DNA from: Flavobacteriaceae bacterium
Lineage (GTDB): Bacteria; Bacteroidota; Bacteroidia; Flavobacteriales; Flavobacteriaceae
NCBI GenBank assembly: GCA_021151665.1
Contig: JAGKWW010000013.1
Location: 1-64,000, forward strand
Direction of reading: 5' to 3'
DNA: 64,000 nt
The notes below the pieces were generated by a model that made no database searches, was not told where the DNA came from, and worked only from the letters and a program-made list of their open reading frames with translations. The position numbers and the translations under genes were made by a program. This document shows, in pieces, positions 25,652-34,190 of the stretch (position 1 is its first letter; every line of letters starts with the position of its first letter).

Positions 25652-27169
25652 TTAAAGCAGTGAATGCTGTGTCATCACTTCGGGTTTTAGCACTCCCATA
25701 ATGTCGAGAATGGTAGGGGCAAGGTCACCCAGTATGCCATCGCTTATATGGTGCCTGTCGGGGTCTACCAGTATGATAGGCACCGGGTTGGTGGTGTGCG
25801 CTGTGTTCGGGCTTCCGTCGGGGTTTATCATCGTTTCGCAGTTGCCATGGTCGGCAATTACAAGGGTGGTATATCCGTTGGCAAGCGCTGCCTCAATCAC
25901 TTCTTTTACGCAGGCGTCTACCGCCTCGCAGGCCTTAATAGCCGCTGCCATTACACCGGTATGGCCTACCATATCGCCATTGGCAAAATTGAGGCAAACA
26001 AAGTCCGCCTCGCCTTTTTGCAGCTCAGGGATCAGCGCATCCTTAATATCGTAAGCGCTCATTTCCGGCTTCAGGTCATAGGTAGCTACCTTGGGTGACG
26101 GGCAAAGCAGGCGCTTTTCTCCTTCAAAAGGCTCTTCGCGCCCGCCCGAAAAGAAGAATGTAACGTGTGGGTATTTCTCGGTTTCGGCGATGCGTATCTG
26201 CTTTTTGCCATTTCGCGAAAGCACTTCGCCCAATGTTTCGGTCAGGTTGTCTTTGTCGTAAATAACATGGATTCCCTTAAAGCTATCGTCATAGTTGGTC
26301 ATCGTCACATAATACAGGTTCAGCTTGTGCATATTCTGTTCATGGCAATCCCACTGCGACAGCACTTCGGTAAGCTGGCGTCCCCTGTCAGTACGGAAGT
26401 TAAAGAAGATCACAACATCGCCATCTTCAATAATCGCCACCGGGTGGGTTCCGTCAGTAGTCATAACGATCGGCTTGATGAATTCATCGGTAATCCCTTC
26501 ATTGTAGCTTTCCTGTATGCTGTCGATTGCATTCAGCGACGGGATGCCCAGGCCATTAACCAAAAGATCGTAAGCGAGCTTTACACGCTCCCAGCGCTTA
26601 TCGCGGTCCATCGCATAGTATCGGCCTACTATAGAAGCCAATTTTGCATTTTTGCCTTTGATGTAATTTTCAAGTTCGGAAATAAACAGCACACCCGATT
26701 TCGGGTCTACGTCGCGCCCATCGGTAAACGCATGGATGTATACATTATCTACGCCCCGTTCTTCGGTAACATCGATAAGGCCTTTCAAGTGTTCTATGTG
26801 CGAGTGCACCCCACCATTAGAAACAAGGCCCAGTAAGTGCACTTTTTTATGGTTCGCTTTTGCGAAATCCAGTGCTTCAGTAAGCGCCTTTTCCCTGCCA
26901 AGTGTTTTGTTCTTTACTGCAAGGTTTATCTTTTCAAGGTCCTGGTACACAATACGCCCCGCGCCAAGGTTCATGTGCCCCACTTCACTGTTGCCCATCT
27001 GTCCTTCCGGGAGGCCTACATTCGGTCCATCGGTACGCAGCGAGGCATTAGCATATTTGGTATACAGGCTGTTGATAAAAGGCACGTTGGCATTATCAAT
27101 AGCCGATACTTTCGGGTCTGGCGACTTGCCCCATCCGTCAAGTATCATCAAAATAACTTTTTTATTCAT
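25652..27169 (-). CDS. gpmI: 2,3-bisphosphoglycerate-independent phosphoglycerate mutase
   Basis: Interconverts 3- and 2-phosphoglycerate in glycolysis and gluconeogenesis, Mn-dependent, alkaline phosphatase superfamily. The 505-residue length is standard. It opens with MILDGWGKSPDP (first metal Asp), has the phosphoserine motif GNSEVGHMNLGAGRIVYQDL, HIEHLKGLI, HAFTDGRDVDPKSG and the metal-site motifs FVCLNFANGDMVGHTG and VIADHGNCE. It lies 57 bases downstream of the DUF5916 gene in the same direction; no clear promoter was found in the gap, so co-transcription is possible. Confidence 0.97.
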   Translation of the reverse strand: MNKKVILMILDGWGKSPDPKVSAIDNANVPFINSLYTKYANASLRTDGPNVGLPEGQMGNSEVGHMNLGAGRIVYQDLEKINLAVKNKTLGREKALTEALDFAKANHKKVHLLGLVSNGGVHSHIEHLKGLIDVTEERGVDNVYIHAFTDGRDVDPKSGVLFISELENYIKGKNAKLASIVGRYYAMDRDKRWERVKLAYDLLVNGLGIPSLNAIDSIQESYNEGITDEFIKPIVMTTDGTHPVAIIEDGDVVIFFNFRTDRGRQLTEVLSQWDCHEQNMHKLNLYYVTMTNYDDSFKGIHVIYDKDNLTETLGEVLSRNGKKQIRIAETEKYPHVTFFFSGGREEPFEGEKRLLCPSPKVATYDLKPEMSAYDIKDALIPELQKGEADFVCLNFANGDMVGHTGVMAAAIKACEAVDACVKEVIEAALANGYTTLVIADHGNCETMINPDGSPNTAHTTNPVPIILVDPDRHHISDGILGDLAPTILDIMGVLKPEVMTQHSLL

Positions 27170-27226
27170 GGTGAAAGAATTAGATCCATTTTTTTACAGC
27201 ATTGTAATCAATGTAATACCTCAGGC

Positions 27227-29572
27227 TTACAGCAAAAAAATGCTGTTCAGGTTATTTTTAAAAAGGCTTTCCAGGTTTTCACGGTAATTCCGGCTCACGT
27301 AGTCACGGCCGGTAACGGCGTTGTTACGGTACAGTACTGATATCTGGCTGCCCGGTGCAAACCACCAGGTGTATGAAAGGTCGAAATTCCAGTTGTTATA
27401 GGTAAAGTCCTTGTTTGTAGTAAAGGTAGTATTTTCTGTCAGATCGCCATCATTGCCCAGCGTTAAATAGCGCAGGTTCTCGGCATACGTATAGTAGTGC
27501 CGCGCGGTGAGGTTCAGGGTCATTTTATTGTTTACAGAATATTTTCCGCTAAGCGTGCTTGTCATAGTGGTCCGGTCGCGTTCGGTAAATACAATGTCGT
27601 CACCGTCAAAAGCCACCCAGCCTTTGTTGCTTGTATCGAGGCCGTAAGCAATACTGTACGCCATCTGGAACCGGTTGCTGAAACGGTAGCGCGGACTGAT
27701 GAATAACCCGTAGTAGTTCCGGTGACGCTCGGTGCTAAGCCACAGATCGGGCTGGATGTCTATGGCAAACGGGCGGTTATAGTTAGACGAAAAATACATA
27801 TAAGCATACATGCTCGCCGGTGTCTTCACATAGCGCCCGTCAATGCGTGGCTCATAGAAGTCGTACATGGTATAGGGCTTCAGTTGCAGTTCATATCCCC
27901 AAAAGTCATTCTTTCGCGTAGTACTATTGAGGCTGGCCTCGAGGTAAGCCGTCTGCAGCTTGCCGGTGGTAGTATGAAACTCCGAATAGGTGTTGAGGTT
28001 CAGCGTAAAGCTATTGTAGTGCTTGGTCGGGTTGAGTATGCGGTAGCTTCCATTGGCATACAGGTTATAATAATTGGTACGGAAAATAATGCCCATATCA
28101 TTAATGTCAAAATCTTTCGAGACGTAAAATGCTGCCGCATTGTACCGGTATTTGCCGCTGGTTTTGCCTGCGCTCAGGTAGGCGCTGGTTCCGGTCTTGT
28201 CGGTGACATCGTTTACAGCAGAGAATTTGAAATCTCCGGAAAGGTTGTAGGTATTGGCCTTCGTATTCAGGTTAAACACCATGGCGCTTACGTTGGCATC
28301 GCGAAATCCGCCGTTGCGGATAACGTTGGTATTTATAAGCGACACCGACGAATTTTTATTGAACCGCTGGTCCAGTACCGATACATTATAATTGGCGAGC
28401 GGCTCTACCATTACTTCGCGCTCTTCGCCCGTCACACTATTCTTTACGGTTGCAAAGGCTTCTTGGGTTATGGCGTTCATTACGCCAATGCCCAGCCCGC
28501 CTTTTGTTCGTCCCGAAATCTTTAAGGCATTCAGCAGGTCGGTCTTGCCGGGGTAATTTGTCACTTCTTCGTTCTCGCCGGTTACCGGATAGGTGGATGG
28601 CGCCCCGCCAATGCGCCGTGTATAAAGCAGCCCGGCTTTGTTGAACATATCGGTGCCCTCGGTAAAGAAAGGCCTGTTTTCGTTAAACTGCTGCTCAAAA
28701 GGCCCGAGGTTGAGCACGACATTGTCAAACGCTGTCTGCCCAAAATCGGGTACTAATATTGCGTCGAGTGTAAAAGAATCATTGATCCCGTATTTTATAT
28801 CCATTCCCCCTTTAACGGTAGAGCTTGTGCCCAGGTCGTTTGAATTATAATAATAGGAAGTGTATGGAATAAAGAAAAGGCGGGTAGGGGGCTTGATGTC
28901 GTGGATGCCTTCGAGTAAACCGTTTTGCACAATAGCCGAACCGATATTCCGGTCAATCAGGTTCCAGGTAAGTTTCTGGCGGAACTTCCGTATCTCGCGA
29001 TAGATGTTGAGCCCCCATTTCTGGTCGGGGCTTTCAGGGAAACGAAGCGCGGCGTAGGGTATCTTCATCTCGGCCACCCAGCCAAAGTCGGTTATCTTTA
29101 CGGCGCTGTACCAAATCGCATCCCATGAATAATCCTCATTGTCAGTCGTAGCAAGGCAGTCGCCCTGTGTCCCGGCGGCGCTTACAAAAAAGCGGAAGTC
29201 CTGCTGGCCGTCGTTATATCCGTTAATAAAAACCCCAAAATGATCGGCCGTTACAAAGTTATCGCGCAGGGCAATTTCGCGGAGTATGGTTTTGGGATCG
29301 TCGTACATTACAGCGCCAAAGTAAATGGCGTCATTGTCATATAAGATGCGGACAACCGTTTTCCGCACAGAATCCTCGGGTTTGTTGTTATCCGGTTCGT
29401 ACATTATAAAGTGGTCGGCCACCCCGGCGCTTTCCCATTCCTGTTCGTCGAGGATACCATCAATTGTAATTTTTCCTGCAGTCAATGTAGCCGTGGTAGT
29501 TTTCTTTTGTGCAAATATTGATACGCAGCAGAATAGCAGCAGTATTAACATTTTTATTTTGTTGGTAATCAT
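27227..29572 (-). CDS. DUF5916 outer-membrane protein with CBM9-like domain
   Basis: A 781-residue protein. Signal peptide (LILLLFCCVSIFAQ) is followed by a carbohydrate-binding-module-9-like sandwich (about 30-210: ITIDGILDEQEWESAG, YDNDAIYFGAVMYDD, WVAEMKIPYAALRFP) and a large DUF5916 region (about 230-781) with many alternating aromatic strands typical of an outer-membrane beta-barrel (for example FFTEGTDMFNKAGLLYTRRIG). Widespread in Flavobacteriia with no assigned function; uptake or surface binding of a glycan or other ligand is an inference. It may be the first gene of a unit with gpmI. Confidence 0.88.
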   Translation of the reverse strand: MITNKIKMLILLLFCCVSIFAQKKTTTATLTAGKITIDGILDEQEWESAGVADHFIMYEPDNNKPEDSVRKTVVRILYDNDAIYFGAVMYDDPKTILREIALRDNFVTADHFGVFINGYNDGQQDFRFFVSAAGTQGDCLATTDNEDYSWDAIWYSAVKITDFGWVAEMKIPYAALRFPESPDQKWGLNIYREIRKFRQKLTWNLIDRNIGSAIVQNGLLEGIHDIKPPTRLFFIPYTSYYYNSNDLGTSSTVKGGMDIKYGINDSFTLDAILVPDFGQTAFDNVVLNLGPFEQQFNENRPFFTEGTDMFNKAGLLYTRRIGGAPSTYPVTGENEEVTNYPGKTDLLNALKISGRTKGGLGIGVMNAITQEAFATVKNSVTGEEREVMVEPLANYNVSVLDQRFNKNSSVSLINTNVIRNGGFRDANVSAMVFNLNTKANTYNLSGDFKFSAVNDVTDKTGTSAYLSAGKTSGKYRYNAAAFYVSKDFDINDMGIIFRTNYYNLYANGSYRILNPTKHYNSFTLNLNTYSEFHTTTGKLQTAYLEASLNSTTRKNDFWGYELQLKPYTMYDFYEPRIDGRYVKTPASMYAYMYFSSNYNRPFAIDIQPDLWLSTERHRNYYGLFISPRYRFSNRFQMAYSIAYGLDTSNKGWVAFDGDDIVFTERDRTTMTSTLSGKYSVNNKMTLNLTARHYYTYAENLRYLTLGNDGDLTENTTFTTNKDFTYNNWNFDLSYTWWFAPGSQISVLYRNNAVTGRDYVSRNYRENLESLFKNNLNSIFLL

Positions 29573-29597
29573 CAGTTTGGTATCATTTTTGAAATAA

Positions 29598-29605
29598 CAA
29601 ATGTA
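29598..29605 (-). promoter_or_regulatory. -7 element of the DUF5916 gene
   Basis: Minus strand TACATTTG matches TAnnTTTG, 26 bases before the start codon. Confidence 0.45.
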
Positions 29606-29799
29606 AAGAGATTAACTTTTCATTTATAGGAACAACAATACAATTATTTTTTACGCGTTAAATAATAAATATGGAAGCAGTAAGATGATCTTGCTGCAAA
29701 TGAGAATGTTAAACTTTTAAATTTTAAGAAGGGGTTGTTTTGGTATTTGCCTGGCAACTATTATTTTAGCCCCAGATTGAAAAACACAACAACACGACA

Positions 29800-30498
29800 A
29801 TGCTGAACTATTTTTTTACGCCCGTTCTATTTTTATTCTTCACATTTGCCAATCCAACTTCAAACAACACAAAAAATTTAACCGCCGAAGTTACTACAAC
29901 TTCTACCGCTTCCGCCGCCGAGTCGGCTTACGGAATGCTGGATGCCAATTCGCTTTCATTGCCCGAATTTAGTTGCTTCTCTGCTGCCTTAGATGGTTTT
30001 ACGAGGCTGAAAGAGCAGGGTGTCATCAAAAAAGACCTGCTTACCGTAATCGATTTCAGTAAATCGTCTAACACCAAGAGGCTTTGGATTATTGATATGG
30101 CTGCCCATAAAGTGTTGTTCAATACGCTTGTGGCGCACGGCCGTAACAGCGGCGATGAATTTGCCAACTCTTTTTCTAACATTGCGAGCTCTAACATGAG
30201 CAGCCTTGGCTTTTATGCTACCGGCGAGATCTATAATGGCAAGCACGGTGCCTCACTAAAGCTTGATGGCCTTGAGCAGGGTGTTAACAGCAATGCGCGC
30301 AACAGGGCGGTGGTAATGCACGCAGCCGATTATGTGAGCGAGCAGTTTATTAAAATGCACCACAGGCTGGGGCGCAGCCAGGGATGCCCGGCGCTGCCTA
30401 ACGAGGTAAACGGTAAAGTGATCAACCTAATCAAGGGGAAGTCATGCCTTTTTATCTACCACCCGTCAAGAAAAGCAGGTTCGTCGCTTGTTTCTTAG
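29800..30498 (+). CDS. Murein L,D-transpeptidase catalytic domain family protein
   Basis: A 232-residue exported protein with an N-terminal hydrophobic signal (YFFTPVLFLFFTFAN). The C-terminal domain (about 85-225) matches the YkuD_2 type of L,D-transpeptidase-like fold: LTVIDFSKSSNTKRLWIIDM, VAHGRNSG and the active-site motif HHRLGRSQGCPALPN with the conserved Cys. Such proteins are predicted to act on peptidoglycan in the periplasm. A 13-base duplication that includes its stop codon follows directly. It stands alone between a divergent outer-membrane protein and a tRNA gene. Confidence 0.9.
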   Translation: MLNYFFTPVLFLFFTFANPTSNNTKNLTAEVTTTSTASAAESAYGMLDANSLSLPEFSCFSAALDGFTRLKEQGVIKKDLLTVIDFSKSSNTKRLWIIDMAAHKVLFNTLVAHGRNSGDEFANSFSNIASSNMSSLGFYATGEIYNGKHGASLKLDGLEQGVNSNARNRAVVMHAADYVSEQFIKMHHRLGRSQGCPALPNEVNGKVINLIKGKSCLFIYHPSRKAGSSLVS

Positions 30499-30535
30499 TA
30501 AATTTTACAGCTTCGTAACGCTTTCTTAGTAAATA
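30492..30535 (+). repeat. Direct duplication at the transpeptidase stop codon
   Basis: TTTCTTAGTAAAT occurs at 30492-30504 and again at 30523-30535, 31 bases apart; the first copy contains the in-frame stop codon TAG of the transpeptidase gene. Confidence 0.6.
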
Positions 30536-30582
30536 ATTTACGTTGCTTTAAGGTGGTGCCGGTAAAATTTTTCGCAAAAATG

Positions 30583-30615
30583 CTTGCGCAGAAGTGAAGT
30601 TATTACATATATTTG
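30583..30615 (+). promoter_or_regulatory. tRNA-Gly promoter
   Basis: CTTG (30583-30586), then TATATTTG (30608-30615) after 21 bases, an excellent match to the Bacteroidota -33/-7 promoter. The tRNA begins 12 bases after the -7 box. Confidence 0.7.
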
Positions 30616-30627
30616 CACCACAATAAT

Positions 30628-30703
<76 letters not shown>

Positions 30704-30707
30704 AAAG

Positions 30708-30736
30708 AAACCCAGGCCTTTCGGTCTGGGTTTTTT
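30708..30736 (+). terminator. Terminator after tRNA-Gly
   Basis: AAACCCAGG and a complementary CTGGGTTT around CCTTTCGGT, followed by six T; placed five bases after the tRNA CCA end. Confidence 0.85.
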
Positions 30737-30739
30737 GTT

Positions 30740-31405
30740 TTAGCGCAACCCGGATAAGTCTGCTCCGGGTTTCAATTCCTGCGGTTCTTTACCTGCCAGG
30801 AAAAGCCTCGCCTGCAATTCGCCCTTCAGGGTTATGTTTTCACCTTTCACTTCAAGCCAGCTTCCTTCTCGCAGCCCTAAAACCGGCTGGCTGTTAAAAG
30901 CGTGGAATTCTTTGATGCGTGTTTCGCGTGTTTCACCCATGTGCGTTGAGTCCGGCTGTGGGTCCAGGTAATGCGGATTCAGGTTGAACGGTATAATACC
31001 CAGCGTGCGGAAACTCGGTGGATAGATGATGGGCATATCATTGGTAGTTTGCATGGTAAGCCCGCAGATGTTGCTCCCAGCACTTGTGCCCAGATAGGGT
31101 GTCCCGGATTTTACTGCCTTTTCCAGGGCTTCCATCACTCCCGTTTTATACAGCTGCGAAACCAACAGGAAAGTGTTGCCCCCACCCGTAAATATAGCTT
31201 CGGCTTCTGCCACGGCCTGAATAGGGTCGGTGCACTCATGGATGCCCGAAACCGTCATGCCTAATGGTTCAAAAACTGTTGCTACTTTTTCGGTATACTC
31301 CTCATGCGAAATGCCTCCCGGGCGTGCATACGGTATAAACAGCAGGCTTTTACATCCGTTAAAATGTTCGCGTAGTGTTGGGATGAGGTATCTTTGAAAA
31401 CCAAC
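30740..31405 (-). pseudogene. pepE: Peptidase E (dipeptidase E, family S51), 5'-truncated
   Basis: Peptidase E hydrolyses Asp-X dipeptides. The frame keeps the catalytic region: FTGGGNTFLLVSQLYKTG, nucleophile motif GTSAGSNI, and NPHYLDPQPDSTHMGETRETRI with a conserved His. Upstream of the first ATG (31258) the frame stays open to a stop at 31406 and encodes further peptidase E sequence, including LREHFNGC and LLFIPYARPGGISHEEYTEKV. The family's usual beginning (about 15 residues with an ASTSTL-like strand) is absent, and no ATG, GTG or TTG codon exists in this segment. The break coincides with the start of the divergent gene at 31394. Probably non-functional, or translated from 31258 without its first strands. 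Confidence 0.65.
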
Positions 31406-32107
31406 TTACTTGTTCTTTTTCTCCTTGTCACATCGGGCATTGTCGCGCAGTCGCGGCCTGCACTGAAAGGAAAGATATCTTCAGCCGTAGCCGATGAGCT
31501 GGAGGGCGTGTATGTGATCAATCGCAATGCCGACTTCTCTGTAACTACCGCTGCCAACGGTTATTTCTCGATCCCGGCATCTGCCGGCGACACGCTTATT
31601 TTTTCTGCGGTACAGTTTGTAACCCGCGAGGTGGTGGTAACACCCGCCGACATAGCCAGTGAACTATTTGTTGTACGTCTCGAAAACCGGGTAAACCAGC
31701 TGCAGGAACTCGTTATAATAGACTACCGCCACATCAATGCCGAATCTCTGGGGCTGGTGCCGAAAGGCCAAAAACAATACACTCCGGGGGAACGGAAAGT
31801 TTATACTGCCACCAACGGTGTAGATGGCCTCTTTAATGCGATTAACGGCAAAACGAAAATGCTTAAGAAAGTGGTAGAGGTAGAAAAAAAGGAAAAGCTG
31901 ATGGACAAGATCAACTACATTTACACGGAGGAAGATATTGTAAAGCAGTTTAAAATTCCGGAAGACTATGTGCGCGGATTTATTTTTTATATTGTAGAGG
32001 ATAAAAGCTTTGCGCAGGCTATAAAAGATAAGAACGATACGATGGCAAGATTCCTGATGAGCGGCCTGGCAACAAAATACCTTGAGCTGATAAAAGATGA
32101 AAAGTAA
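31394..32107 (+). CDS. Carboxypeptidase-regulatory-like domain protein, paralogue 1
   Basis: A 237-residue exported protein: signal peptide (LLVLFLLVTSGIVAQ), a carboxypeptidase D regulatory-like beta sandwich (about 24-105: LKGKISSAVADELEGVYVIN, ANGYFSIPASAGDTLIFSAV, QLQELVI), and a C-terminal helical region with ESLGLVPKGQKQYTPGERKVYT and IPEDYVRGFIFYIVEDKSFA. The only start giving an intact signal peptide is TTG at 31394, with GAGG seven to ten bases upstream; the divergent pepE overlaps this point. It shares its C-terminal layout with the next two genes. Function unknown. Confidence 0.8.
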   Translation: MKTNLLVLFLLVTSGIVAQSRPALKGKISSAVADELEGVYVINRNADFSVTTAANGYFSIPASAGDTLIFSAVQFVTREVVVTPADIASELFVVRLENRVNQLQELVIIDYRHINAESLGLVPKGQKQYTPGERKVYTATNGVDGLFNAINGKTKMLKKVVEVEKKEKLMDKINYIYTEEDIVKQFKIPEDYVRGFIFYIVEDKSFAQAIKDKNDTMARFLMSGLATKYLELIKDEK

Positions 32108-32849
32108 ACTGCTGCTGATATTACTGCTCGTTACTGCTGCCGGTTTTGCACAGGGCAGTCAGCCCTTGCAGGGGAAGGTAGTGGCAGAAAGCGACAAGAC
32201 CGGTGTTCCGGGTATTTTTGTGATCAATACCAACTCGGGGATCGAAACCAAAACCGATGCGACGGGCTTTTTTACGATCGATGTTAAGGAAGGTGACCGG
32301 ATAGCTGTTTACGGCAAAAATGTAACGGTTCGGAATTTTACCGTAAACAGCCTGTGGTTTAAAGAAAAGCCTTTTACACTTGCAGTAGAATACGAGGGCA
32401 ACCAACTCAAAGAAGTGGTTATCAACGATACACTGAATTCGGAGTCGCTGGGTATTGTGCCGCCGGGGCAGAAACGCTACACGCAGATGCAGCGCAAGAT
32501 GTACACCACAGGTGACTTCAAGGCGCTCGACCTGCTTAAAATACTGTATGGCGGAATGCCTTTTGACCCTCTTATTAATAAAATAAGCGGGCGCACAAAA
32601 CGGGTTAAGAAAGAACTGGAAACCGAGCGGAAGCTTGCAGCCACAGAAGCAATAGGCAATGCTTACGCCCCGGGCGCCTTTATTGCTGAACTTAAGATTC
32701 CGGAGGAGTATGTAGAGGGATTTATTTATTATGCCGTGGAAGATAAAGAACTCGCGGCGGCGCTTCAGGACAAGAACACAGAGATGGTAAAATTCCTGCT
32801 GACCGGCCTTTCTGAAAAATACCTGAAATTACTGGAAGAAAAACGCTAA
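32097..32849 (+). CDS. Carboxypeptidase-regulatory-like domain protein, paralogue 2
   Basis: A 250-residue exported paralogue of the preceding gene, which it overlaps by 11 bases. Signal peptide (LLLILLLVTAAGFAQ), then LQGKVVAESDKTGVPGIFVINTNSG, the sandwich ending NQLKEVVIND, then ESLGIVPPGQKRYTQMQRKMYT and IPEEYVEGFIYYAVEDKELA, matching the same blocks in paralogue 1. Likely anchored or soluble in the periplasm. Tight overlap implies translational coupling and perhaps a fixed stoichiometry. Confidence 0.88.
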   Translation: MKSKLLLILLLVTAAGFAQGSQPLQGKVVAESDKTGVPGIFVINTNSGIETKTDATGFFTIDVKEGDRIAVYGKNVTVRNFTVNSLWFKEKPFTLAVEYEGNQLKEVVINDTLNSESLGIVPPGQKRYTQMQRKMYTTGDFKALDLLKILYGGMPFDPLINKISGRTKRVKKELETERKLAATEAIGNAYAPGAFIAELKIPEEYVEGFIYYAVEDKELAAALQDKNTEMVKFLLTGLSEKYLKLLEEKR

Positions 32850-32857
32850 CTTTAGCT

Positions 32858-33652
32858 ATGCCAACACAACCACTACACTTTAGAAAGTATCTGTCGATTT
32901 TGCTGTTTTTGTGCACAATGTGCGGTTATGCCCAGCAACCCCGGCAGTTATTGCGGGGCAGGGTAGTGGCTGATTCTGTTCAGGTTGATAACATCAATGT
33001 CATGAATCTTACCAGCCGCATAGGGGCAATTACCGATGGCAAGGGCAGATTTACGATGTACGCGAAAGCGAACGACACGCTTTATTTTTCGGGAGTAAGC
33101 TACAGGTCGAGGAAGCTGGTGCTGCGCGAAGAGCATTTCGGGTCGGATGAGATGGTTATACAGCTCGACGTAAATGTAATTACACTCGACGAGGTGATAA
33201 TCACGCCGCGGGTGCTGAGTGGCAATCTCAATAAAGACAGCAAGGATACCAAGACGATGAAGATCAATTCGCAGATTGATTCCGGTGCAATACTCGCAGA
33301 GATGGGCCCTGTTCCTGCAAAACCGGTGCCTACGGAAAACCTGAGCCCGTTGCGTGGAGTAGACTTTGTCGCCATTTATAAGATGATCTTTAAGAAAAAA
33401 CGTGCAAAGCAGGATAAAGGTGAGATTTACGGGCAAGCCCACTCAAAGCCATTTGCTACAGCCGTGCAGGAACTTTACACGCATTATTTCTTCACCGAAA
33501 CACTTAAGATACCGCATAGCGAAATAGGCCTTTTTCTTACCTTTTGCGATAAAGGTGATACTACACGGGCACTACTGGCGCCCGACAAAGAGTTTGAGCT
33601 TACCGATTATCTGATCACTCAAAGCAGGGAATATCTAAAAAAGGGCAAATAA
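32858..33652 (+). CDS. Carboxypeptidase-regulatory-like domain protein, paralogue 3
   Basis: A 264-residue exported protein starting eight bases after paralogue 2. Signal peptide (ILLFLCTMCGYAQQ), then LLRGRVVADSVQVDNINVMNLTS, DGKGRFTMYAKANDTLYFSGV and the boundary strand ITLDEVIITP. The C-terminal part is more diverged, but the helical block PHSEIGLFLTFCDKGD corresponds in position to the IPEDYV block of the other two. All three may form one complex or act on different partners. Confidence 0.87.
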   Translation: MPTQPLHFRKYLSILLFLCTMCGYAQQPRQLLRGRVVADSVQVDNINVMNLTSRIGAITDGKGRFTMYAKANDTLYFSGVSYRSRKLVLREEHFGSDEMVIQLDVNVITLDEVIITPRVLSGNLNKDSKDTKTMKINSQIDSGAILAEMGPVPAKPVPTENLSPLRGVDFVAIYKMIFKKKRAKQDKGEIYGQAHSKPFATAVQELYTHYFFTETLKIPHSEIGLFLTFCDKGDTTRALLAPDKEFELTDYLITQSREYLKKGK

Positions 33653-33678
33653 TCCGACTGATTGCTTATTTTTGAGAA

Positions 33679-34176
33679 ATGAAGAGGGCAGCCTATATTC
33701 TATTCCTGGTATTTACTACTTCGCTATCCAGCGCAGTGCATAAATATTATGCGGCGGTATTTACCATCGAGCACTCTTTGAAAAAGCAGCAGCTGCAAAT
33801 GACCGCGAGGATCTTTGTTGACGACTTCGAAGTCGCGCTGAAAAAGAAGTATGGGAAAAGCTTTTATCTTGGCACCTCTACCGAAAGCCCTGAAGCGAAA
33901 GTATTTCTCCAGAAATACCTTTCCGAAAAAATAGTCCTTGAGGCGAATGGCAACGCTGTTCCGCTCAAATTCATCACCAAAGAAATGGAAGACGATATCA
34001 TTATCTGTTACTGTACTTTTCCGGTTGCAGCGCCTATCAGTTCCATAGATATGAAAAATACAGTGCTGATGGAAGTCTTCCCCGATCAGCAAAATATTGT
34101 GCACGCCAATATTAATCGTAACAAAAAAAGCCTTTTGCTTACTAATGACGAAACTGCAGGAACACTGCAATTCTAA
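33679..34176 (+). CDS. DUF6702 family exported protein
   Basis: A 165-residue protein with a short signal sequence (AAYILFLVFTTSLSSAVHKYY), then a single beta-rich domain with FTIEHSLKKQQLQMTARIFVDDFE and MKNTVLMEVFPDQQNIVH, which I recognise as DUF6702, a Bacteroidota family often next to M1 peptidase genes. It starts 26 bases after the third paralogue and ends 14 bases before the M1 gene, so it belongs to the same operon. Molecular function unknown. Confidence 0.85.
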   Translation: MKRAAYILFLVFTTSLSSAVHKYYAAVFTIEHSLKKQQLQMTARIFVDDFEVALKKKYGKSFYLGTSTESPEAKVFLQKYLSEKIVLEANGNAVPLKFITKEMEDDIIICYCTFPVAAPISSIDMKNTVLMEVFPDQQNIVHANINRNKKSLLLTNDETAGTLQF

Positions 34177-34190
34177 AAAACGGAAATTTC

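Noticed and set aside
26165..26836. Open plus-strand frame of 223 codons over gpmI
   Set aside because: Antisense shadow; gpmI has every catalytic motif.
27722..28525. Open plus-strand frame of 267 codons over the DUF5916 gene
   Set aside because: Antisense shadow of a strongly supported gene; no start signal or family motif.
31282..31557. Minus-strand frame at the pepE/paralogue junction, considered as the missing pepE start
   Set aside because: It is out of frame with pepE and encodes no peptidase E sequence; it is an antisense shadow of paralogue 1.
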